Origin: Pseudomonas putida
Lineage (GTDB): Bacteria > Pseudomonadota > Gammaproteobacteria > Pseudomonadales > Pseudomonadaceae
Length of the DNA stretch: 64,000 nucleotides
Assembly: GCF_001976065.1 (NCBI RefSeq)
Contig: NZ_MNAH01000002.1
Location: 124,001 to 188,000 of the forward strand
Direction: 5' to 3'
The notes below the pieces were generated by a model. That model saw only the letters and a list, made by a program, of their open reading frames with translations, was not told the origin of the DNA and searched no databases. This document shows positions 57,892-64,000 of this stretch, one piece after another; position 1 is the stretch's first letter, and the number at the start of each line of letters is the position of its first letter. Position numbers and translations under genes: made by a program.

Positions 57892-57976
57892 CCATCGCGG
57901 GCAAGTCCGCGCCTACAGGTGACGCATTATTCAAGCCATACGGTATCCCTGTGGGAGCGGGTTTGCTCGCGAAGAG
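57892..57976. repeat. REP pair, divergent left half
   Basis: CATCGCGGGCAAGTCCGCGC (variant) and a complete core CCTGTGGGAGCGGGTTTGCT, between the two activator-type palindromes. Confidence 0.85.
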
Positions 57977-58001
57977 GCTATATCTACTAATGGAGATATA
58001 T

Positions 58002-58017
58002 GTCTCGTTATTGAGAC
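58002..58017. promoter_or_regulatory. Probable activator site GTCTC-N6-GAGAC
   Basis: Perfect palindrome that overlaps the last codons and stop of the hbcR-like gene. GAGATATATGTCTC overlaps it on the left, adding further half-sites. Confidence 0.55.
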
Positions 58018-59423
58018 TCTACAATCCCCAGTGCCACCATTTTCTTGTACAGCGTCGACCGCCCCAGCCCCAATCGGGCCGCCGCTTCAATCACCTTACC
58101 CCCGCATTGCGCCAAGGCGTTTTCGATCACTTGCCGGTCAAAACGCTCCCGGGCTGCACTGAACGTCTCATGGTGCACCGGCTCGACAGACAACGGCGCC
58201 ACGCGCGCAACCGGCATAAAAGTCCCGATCGAAGCGCGGATATCCACCACCGTCAGCCGCAGGTCATCACTGAGCAACGCCGCCCGCTCGAGTACGTTAC
58301 GCAGTTCGCGAATGTTCCCCGGCCAGGCATGCTGGCCTAAAAGCGCCAGCGCTTCGCTGTTCAATTCGTGCTGGCTGCGCAGCTCTTCAAGGATCGCCTC
58401 GCTAAGGGCGGGCAGGTCGTCGAGGCGCTCGCGCAGCGGTGGAACCTGGATAGGCAGGACATTGAGGCGGTAGTACAGATCGGCGCGAAATTCGCCACGC
58501 TTGATCGCCGCTTCCAGGTCGGTCGAGGTCGCGGCGATGATTCGCACATCGCTCTGGATCACCTCGTTGGAGCCGACCGGCTCGAACTCCTTTTCTTGCA
58601 GCACCCGCAGCAATTTACTTTGCAGCGGCAATGGCATGTCGCCGATTTCATCGAGGAACAACGTTCCACCCTGGGCGATCTGCAACTTGCCGGCGCGGCC
58701 TTTGCGGTCGGCGCCGGTAAAGGCGCCAGGGGCGGTGCCGAAGAACTCCGCTTCCAGCAGGGATTCCGGGATCGCCGCACTGTTGATGCTGACAAACGCC
58801 TTGTGTGCTCGCGGCGATGCATTATGGATCGCCTGTGCCAGCAATTCCTTGCCGGTGCCGGTCTCACCGAGCAGCAAAACCGGCGAGTCGGTACTTGCGC
58901 TGCGCCGGGCGCGGCGCTTGACTTCCAGGCTGGCGGCGCTGGTGCCGATAAAGTGGGCGAAGTTGTATTTGGTCTGGCGTGCCCGCAGCAGCGATCGTGT
59001 GCAGGCAAGCTCCTGCTGCATGCTCATGTAGCGCTTGAGCATCGGCGACAGACTGTGCAACTCATCGAACAAGGCGAAGCCGATGGCACCGATCACCTCG
59101 CCGGCATCGTCGTGGATCGGCAGGCGCATGACCACCAGCGGCTCCTTGGGAGTGTCCTGCATGTCGAGCAGAATTGGTCGGCCGGTGCGTACTACTTCGC
59201 GCAACAGGCTGCCGGGGATCACACTTTCGCAGGCCTTGCCGATGGCGCCTTCGGCCGATTGCAGGCCGAATCGCTTGGCATAGCGTTCGTTCATCCAGAC
59301 GATGTTGGCGTCACGGTCGACGATCACCGTGCCTTCACTGGACTGCTCGATGATCTCGAACAGCGAGCGGATCGCCAGCAGGCGAACGCGCTGGTAGTCC
59401 TTGAGGCTTTCGGTGGTGTTCAT
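58008..59423 (-). CDS. hbcR: Sigma-54-dependent activator of 3-hydroxybutyrate use (HbcR-like)
   Basis: 471 aa. N-terminal PAS domain (about 15-130, SLFEIIEQSSEGTVIVDRDA), AAA+ domain with Walker A GETGTGKE, the sigma-54 contact loop GAFTGA, Walker B LFLDEIGD, and a C-terminal Fis-type helix-turn-helix (AARLGLGRSTLYKKM). It lies directly upstream of the gntP-hbdH-aacS operon on the same strand. In P. aeruginosa the syntenic PA2005 (HbcR) activates 3-hydroxybutyrate genes with RpoN. ATG 59423 has CAGGA upstream. The PAS domain may sense the substrate. Confidence 0.9.
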   Translation of the reverse strand: MNTTESLKDYQRVRLLAIRSLFEIIEQSSEGTVIVDRDANIVWMNERYAKRFGLQSAEGAIGKACESVIPGSLLREVVRTGRPILLDMQDTPKEPLVVMRLPIHDDAGEVIGAIGFALFDELHSLSPMLKRYMSMQQELACTRSLLRARQTKYNFAHFIGTSAASLEVKRRARRSASTDSPVLLLGETGTGKELLAQAIHNASPRAHKAFVSINSAAIPESLLEAEFFGTAPGAFTGADRKGRAGKLQIAQGGTLFLDEIGDMPLPLQSKLLRVLQEKEFEPVGSNEVIQSDVRIIAATSTDLEAAIKRGEFRADLYYRLNVLPIQVPPLRERLDDLPALSEAILEELRSQHELNSEALALLGQHAWPGNIRELRNVLERAALLSDDLRLTVVDIRASIGTFMPVARVAPLSVEPVHHETFSAARERFDRQVIENALAQCGGKVIEAAARLGLGRSTLYKKMVALGIVESQ

Positions 59424-59460
59424 GCGCAAGGTCCTGGATGTGTATTGCCGATAAGGCCGT

Positions 59461-59537
59461 CTTCGCGAGCAAGCCCGCTCCCACAGGTGATCTGTGTCGG
59501 TCACAAATCCAATGTGGGAGCGGGCTTGCTCGCGATG
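59461..59537. repeat. REP pair (BIME)
   Basis: Inverted REP cores between the activator gene and the peptide-transporter ATPase gene. Confidence 0.9.
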
Positions 59538-59559
59538 GCCGCGACGCGGTCTGGCTGGA

Positions 59560-61137
59560 TTATGCCTGCCCCACATGTGCCGCCGCCAACAGCTCCTTGG
59601 TGTACGGATGCTGCGGCGAATCGAACACATCGTGGCTGGCGCCGCTTTCGACCACCTTGCCGTCCTTGATCACGATCATGTCGTGGGCCAGGGCGCGCAC
59701 CACCGCCAGGTCATGGCTGATGAACAGGTACGTCAACCCGTGCTTTTCCTGAAGTTGACGCAGCAGGGCGACCACCTGCTTTTGCACGGTACGGTCCAGC
59801 GCCGAGGTCGGTTCGTCCAGGAGTATCAGCGCCGGTTTCAACACCAGCGCCCGGGCGATGGCGATGCGCTGGCGCTGGCCACCGGAGAACTCATGGGGGT
59901 AGCGATGTCGGCTTTGCGGGTCGATCCCGACTTCCTGCAGCGCCCGGATCACTTCGGCGTTGCATTGCTCTGTGCTCAACTGGCTATGCACTTCCAGGCC
60001 TTCGCTGATGATCTGCGCCACGGACATGCGCGGGCTGAGGCTGCCGAACGGGTCCTGGAACACCACCTGCATTTTCTTGCGCCACGGCCGCAGTTGCTTT
60101 TGCGTCAGGCCATCGAGCGCCTGGCCCTGGAAGCGGATACCCCCTTCGGAGTCCAGCAGGCGCAGGATCGCCTGGCCGAGCGTGGACTTGCCGGAACCCG
60201 ATTCGCCAACGATGCCCAGGGTCTTGCCGCGTTGAATATTCAGGCTGATGCCATCCACGGCCTTGAGATAGGTCTTGCGCTGGAACAGTCCGCCACCGAT
60301 GGCAAACTGCACCCGCAGATTGTCCACCTCGAGCACGTTTTCGCGTTCGTCCCGGGACAGGGCTTCACCTTCCGGCTCGGCGTTCAGCAGCACACAGCTG
60401 TAGGGGTGCCTGGGGGCGGTGAAGATGATTTCGCAGCTAGCCTGCTCGACTATTTCCCCGGCTTTCATCACGCAGACGCGCTGGGCAATGCTGCGCACCA
60501 GATTGAGGTCATGGCTGATCAGCAGCAGGGACATGCCCAGTCGCTGTTGCAGCGACTTGAGCAGCAGCAGGATCTTGCGTTGCACCGTCACGTCCAGCGC
60601 GGTGGTCGGTTCGTCGGCGATCAACAAATCCGGCTCGCAGGCCAGGGCCATGGCGATCATTACCCGCTGGCGCTGGCCACCGGATAACTGGTGGGGATAG
60701 GCCTTGAGCCGCTCCTTGGGTTTCTGGATGCCCACCAGATGCAGCAACTCGAGAATTCGCGCCTGCGCCGCTTTGCCGGCCATGCCCTTGTGCACCAGCA
60801 AGGTTTCGCCAATCTGCTTCTCGATACTGTGCAACGGGTTCAGGGAGGTCATCGGCTCCTGGAAGATCATCGCGATGCGATTGCCCCGCAGTTCACGTAA
60901 TTTGCGCGCATCGGCGCCCACCAGTTCCTGGCCGCGATAACGGATGCTGCCGGTCGTTTCGGTGCCGCATTCGGGCAGCAGTTGCAGGATCGAGTGGGCG
61001 GTCACCGACTTGCCCGACCCCGACTCGCCGACCAGCGCCAGGCATTCGCCCGGGCGGATGTCCAGGCTCAGATTGCGTACCACGGTCTGGCCACTGAAGG
61101 CCACGCTGAGGTCACGGATTTCGATCAGATTGCTCAT
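59560..61137 (-). CDS. yejF: Peptide ABC transporter, fused dual ATPase (YejF/NppD-like)
   Basis: 525 aa with two complete ABC ATPase halves. The first has Walker [11 protein letters not shown] and signature LSGGQRQR; the second has [12 protein letters not shown] and FSGGQRQR, with Walker [13 protein letters not shown]. Last gene of an operon yejA-yejB-yejE-yejF. In pseudomonads the system (Npp in P. aeruginosa) imports oligopeptides and peptide-nucleotide antibiotics such as microcin C. ATG 61137 is preferred to a GTG at 61155 that overlaps the yejE stop. Confidence 0.93.
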   Translation of the reverse strand: MSNLIEIRDLSVAFSGQTVVRNLSLDIRPGECLALVGESGSGKSVTAHSILQLLPECGTETTGSIRYRGQELVGADARKLRELRGNRIAMIFQEPMTSLNPLHSIEKQIGETLLVHKGMAGKAAQARILELLHLVGIQKPKERLKAYPHQLSGGQRQRVMIAMALACEPDLLIADEPTTALDVTVQRKILLLLKSLQQRLGMSLLLISHDLNLVRSIAQRVCVMKAGEIVEQASCEIIFTAPRHPYSCVLLNAEPEGEALSRDERENVLEVDNLRVQFAIGGGLFQRKTYLKAVDGISLNIQRGKTLGIVGESGSGKSTLGQAILRLLDSEGGIRFQGQALDGLTQKQLRPWRKKMQVVFQDPFGSLSPRMSVAQIISEGLEVHSQLSTEQCNAEVIRALQEVGIDPQSRHRYPHEFSGGQRQRIAIARALVLKPALILLDEPTSALDRTVQKQVVALLRQLQEKHGLTYLFISHDLAVVRALAHDMIVIKDGKVVESGASHDVFDSPQHPYTKELLAAAHVGQA

Positions 61138-61151
61138 ATCAACAGTCCGCT

Positions 61152-62174
61152 TCACGAACGAGGGTCAAAGGCGTCGCGCAAGGCTTCGCCGATGAACACC
61201 AACAGGGAAAGAATCAGCGCCAGGGTGAAAAACGCCGTGAGGCCCAACCATGGCGCCTGCAGGTTCTGTTTACCCTGGCCGATCAGTTCGCCCAGGGACG
61301 CACTGCCCGCCGGCATGCCAAAGCCGAGGAAATCCAGCGCGGTGAGGGTCGAGATGGCCCCGGTCAGAATGAACGGCAGGTAGCTCAAGGTCGCGTTCAT
61401 GGCGTTGGGCAGGATGTGTCGTACGATCACTTTGCGATCGCTCAGGCCCAGCGCACGGGCCGCCTTGACGTATTCCAGATTGCGCCCGCGCAGGAATTCG
61501 GCACGCACCACGTCCACCAGCGCCAGCCAGGAGAACAGCGCCATGATCCCCAGCAACCACCAGAAATTCGGCTCGACGAACCCCGAGAGGATGATCAGCA
61601 GGTACAGCACCGGCAACCCGGACCAGACCTCCAGCAGCCGCTGGCCGAGCAAGTCGACCCAGCCCCCGTAATAGCCCTGCAGGGCGCCTGCGGCGATGCC
61701 GATCAACGCGCTGACGAAGGTCAGCATCAAGGCAAACAGGATCGACACCCGGGAACCGAAAATCACCCGCGCCAACACATCGCGCGCCTGGTCGTCGGTG
61801 CCCAGCCAGTTGACGTTCGAAGGCGGGCTGGGGGCTGGCTTGTTCAGGTCATAGTTCGGCGTGTCGTCGCTGAAGGGGATCGGCGGGAACAGCAGCCAGC
61901 CCCCGTCCTTCTTGATCAGGTTCTGCACATAATCGCTGCGGTAATCGGCCTGGAAGGGCAGTTGTCCGCCAAATTCCTGCTCGGTGTAACGCTTGAGCGC
62001 CGGGAAGTACAACGAACCCTGATAGCTGACGACCAGCGGTTTGTCATTGGCGATCAGTTCGCCGCCCAGGGTCAGCAGGAATAACCCGACAAACAACCAC
62101 AACGACCACCAGCCGCGGCGGTTTTTCTTGAATCGCTCGAAGCGGCGTCGGCCCAACGGCGAAAGCTTCAACAT
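61152..62174 (-). CDS. yejE: Peptide ABC transporter permease (YejE-like)
   Basis: 340-aa DppC-family permease with a long periplasmic insert after the first helix (SYQGSLYFPALKRYTEQEF...), as in YejE. The EAA loop is AARALGLSDRKVIVRHILPN. ATG 62174 overlaps the yejB stop (ATGA). Forms the channel with YejB. Confidence 0.94.
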   Translation of the reverse strand: MLKLSPLGRRRFERFKKNRRGWWSLWLFVGLFLLTLGGELIANDKPLVVSYQGSLYFPALKRYTEQEFGGQLPFQADYRSDYVQNLIKKDGGWLLFPPIPFSDDTPNYDLNKPAPSPPSNVNWLGTDDQARDVLARVIFGSRVSILFALMLTFVSALIGIAAGALQGYYGGWVDLLGQRLLEVWSGLPVLYLLIILSGFVEPNFWWLLGIMALFSWLALVDVVRAEFLRGRNLEYVKAARALGLSDRKVIVRHILPNAMNATLSYLPFILTGAISTLTALDFLGFGMPAGSASLGELIGQGKQNLQAPWLGLTAFFTLALILSLLVFIGEALRDAFDPRS

Positions 62175-63232
62175 CAGGCGTTCCTCGCGGCGAAGTCGAT
62201 CCGCGGATCGACCAGGGTGTAGCACAGGTCACCGACGAGTTTGATCAGCAGGCCGAACAGCGTGAAGATGAACAGCGAACCGAACACCACCGGGTAGTCC
62301 CGTGACACGGCCGCTTCGTAGCTCATGCGACCTAGGCCATCAAGGGAGAAGATCACCTCGATCAACAGGGAACCTGCAAAAAACACGCTAATGAAAGCCT
62401 GGGGAATTCCCGACACCACCAGTAACATCGCGTTGCGGAAAACATGGCCGTACAGCACCCGGCGTTCGCTCAAGCCCTTGGCGCGGGCGGTGACTACGTA
62501 TTGACGGGTGATTTCATTGAGGAACGAGTTCTTGGTCAGGATGGTCAGGGTCGCGAAACCACCAATCACCAGCGCAGTCACCGGCAGTACCAGGTGCCAG
62601 AAATAATCCGCGACCTTGCCCAGGGTCGACAACGATTCGAAATTGTCCGAGACCAGCCCGCGTACCGGGAACCAGTTCAGCGAGGTGCCGCCGGCGAACA
62701 CCACGATCAGGAACATGGCGAACAGGAAGGCCGGCATGGCGTAGCCGATGATGATCGCGGTGCTGCTCCAGACATCGAAGTGGCTACCGTGGTGTACGGC
62801 CTTGCGGATCCCCAGGGGAATCGACACCAGGTAGGTGATCAGCGTCGCCCAGAGCCCGAGGGAAATGGTGACCGGCATTTTTTCCAGGATCAGGTCGGTG
62901 ACGGTGGCGCCGCGAAAGAAGCTTTTGCCGAAGTCCAGGCGTGCATAACTGGTGAGCATCAGCCACAGGCGTTCTGGTGCGGGCTTGTCGAAGCCGTATT
63001 GCTTTTCGATGTCCTTGATCAACTGCGGATCGAGGCCGCGACTGGCCCGGGAGTGGCCCATGATCTCGCTCGTGCCACCTGCGACGCTGCTCGCGCCGAT
63101 GCCCTGCAGGTGCGCGATGGCCTGTTCCACCGGACCGCCCGGTGCGGCCTGGACGATGACGAAGTTGACCAAGAGAATGATCACCAGGGTCGGGATGATC
63201 AGCAGCAGGCGCCGCACGATATAAGCCCACAT
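62174..63232 (-). CDS. yejB: Peptide ABC transporter permease (YejB-like)
   Basis: 352-aa DppB-family permease ([20 protein letters not shown] at the start; EAA loop [19 protein letters not shown]). Its ATG overlaps the stop of the binding-protein gene upstream and its stop overlaps yejE, so the whole operon is translationally coupled. Confidence 0.94.
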   Translation of the reverse strand: MWAYIVRRLLLIIPTLVIILLVNFVIVQAAPGGPVEQAIAHLQGIGASSVAGGTSEIMGHSRASRGLDPQLIKDIEKQYGFDKPAPERLWLMLTSYARLDFGKSFFRGATVTDLILEKMPVTISLGLWATLITYLVSIPLGIRKAVHHGSHFDVWSSTAIIIGYAMPAFLFAMFLIVVFAGGTSLNWFPVRGLVSDNFESLSTLGKVADYFWHLVLPVTALVIGGFATLTILTKNSFLNEITRQYVVTARAKGLSERRVLYGHVFRNAMLLVVSGIPQAFISVFFAGSLLIEVIFSLDGLGRMSYEAAVSRDYPVVFGSLFIFTLFGLLIKLVGDLCYTLVDPRIDFAARNA

Positions 63233-64000
63233 CAATGGGGTCCTCCGGGGCTGCCGCGACGGATCCGCTCGGCGGTCATTTGCTGGTTGGTCAACGGCGT
63301 GGTGCTCATTTCCCACCAGCTCTCGATGGCTTCGTCATTGCTCGCCTGCACGTTCGGTATGCCGAAGCGATTCCACCACACGGTGGAGCTGCCTGGCGGG
63401 TAATAGTTGGGAATCCAGTAATAGTTCCATTGCAACACCCGGTCGAGCGCATGGGCATAGTGCAACATGTCGGCCTGGGTGTTGGCGCGGATCAGGCCGT
63501 TGATCAGGGTGTCCACCGCCGGGTTCTTCAAGACCATGTAGTTGTTCGCCCCGGGATCGGTGGCCGAGACCGAACCGAAGTAGTTGATCAATTCGCCGCC
63601 GGGAGAGGTGGTGACCGGATAGCCGGTGACAATCATGTCGTAGTCGCGGCTCATCAGGCGATTGACGTATTGGGACGAGTCGATCCGTCGGATGTTCAGG
63701 TCGATGCCGATCTGTTTCAGGGTGCGCTTGTAAGGCAGGAGCAGGCGGTCCATACCGTTCTGGCTGACCAGGAAGGTGAAGCTCAGTGGCTCGCCGTCAG
63801 CGTTGACCAGTTGATCGCCCCGGGGTTTCCAGCCGGCCTGTTCCAGCAGGTCCAGGGCTTGCAGCTGCTTGTCACGGATCAGTCCGCTGCCATCGGTTTT
63901 CGGCGCTTCGAACACTTTACTGAAGACTTCCTCGGGAACCTGTCCACGCAAGGGTTCGAGGATCGCCAGTTCACCGGCGTCAGGCAGTTGCCGGGCGGCC
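63232..64000 (-). CDS. yejA: Extracellular solute-binding protein of the peptide importer (YejA-like), 5' end beyond window
   Basis: C-terminal 255 or so residues of a family-5 solute-binding protein, open to the window edge (...[18 protein letters not shown]... to RGSPGGPH at the end). Motifs such as [17 protein letters not shown] and [22 protein letters not shown] are characteristic of YejA-type proteins. It delivers peptide substrates to YejBE. The N-terminus and signal peptide are outside the window. Confidence 0.9.
   Translation of the reverse strand, partial: AARQLPDAGELAILEPLRGQVPEEVFSKVFEAPKTDGSGLIRDKQLQALDLLEQAGWKPRGDQLVNADGEPLSFTFLVSQNGMDRLLLPYKRTLKQIGIDLNIRRIDSSQYVNRLMSRDYDMIVTGYPVTTSPGGELINYFGSVSATDPGANNYMVLKNPAVDTLINGLIRANTQADMLHYAHALDRVLQWNYYWIPNYYPPGSSTVWWNRFGIPNVQASNDEAIESWWEMSTTPLTNQQMTAERIRRGSPGGPH

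Overview
The window is GC-rich chromosomal DNA from a Pseudomonas, most likely of the P. fluorescens group. The evidence is the gene order sterol-carrier/phosphatase/sohB ... cysI-DUF934 ... metH-cti-nfuA, which matches the pseudomonad backbone, together with repeated GTGGGAGCGGGCTTGCTCGCG-type REP palindromes, B12 biosynthesis with CobW/CobN and CbtAB, and large LRR/NEL-like toxins typical of that group. No tRNA, rRNA, CRISPR array, prophage or insertion sequence was seen.

Layout. 1-6.7 kb: end of a fatty-acid-hydroxylase/SRPBCC fusion gene, a LysR regulator, a Tat-type amidohydrolase, an SCP2 protein, a histidine phosphatase and SohB. 6.8-22.3 kb: two related LRR proteins (about 1283 and 2328 aa) inserted on either side of the conserved cysI-DUF934 block. 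The large one carries a complete C-terminal NEL-type ubiquitin-ligase region. The smaller one stops just before the position of the catalytic cysteine. 22.3-29.2 kb: metH, cti, nfuA. 29.3-39 kb: a cobalamin locus of two divergent units, each led by a cobalamin riboswitch: cbtB-cbtA-cobE-cobM (minus) and cobW-cobN-chlI/D (plus). The last gene carries a textbook -1 frameshift signal (A AAA AAG plus a 14-bp hairpin), so one mRNA could supply both the small (AAA+) and medium (AAA+ plus VWA) chelatase subunits that work with CobN. 39-43.4 kb: an MFS exporter with a divergent LysR regulator, and a TerC/CBS/CorC membrane protein.

43.7-50.4 kb: an amino-acid-type ABC transporter, RidA, an IclR regulator, a fold-III PLP deaminase and a clear KdgK kinase. 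Together these suggest import of an amino-sugar acid such as D-glucosaminate, deamination to 2-keto-3-deoxygluconate and phosphorylation into the Entner-Doudoroff pathway. 50.5-53.4 kb: PpiC and a hybrid PAS histidine kinase. 53.5-59.4 kb: 3-hydroxybutyrate/acetoacetate catabolism (gntP-type permease, hbdH, aacS) behind a sigma-54 promoter and GTCTC-N6-GAGAC palindromes, next to its probable sigma-54 activator HbcR. 59.5-64 kb: a YejABEF/Npp-type peptide ABC importer that runs off the window end.

The most notable observations are the frameshift signal in the cobalt-chelatase gene, a REP element carried in frame inside cobN, the triple LRR-module NEL protein with its truncated paralogue, the predicted glucosaminate pathway, and the sigma-54 regulatory layout of the hydroxybutyrate operon.
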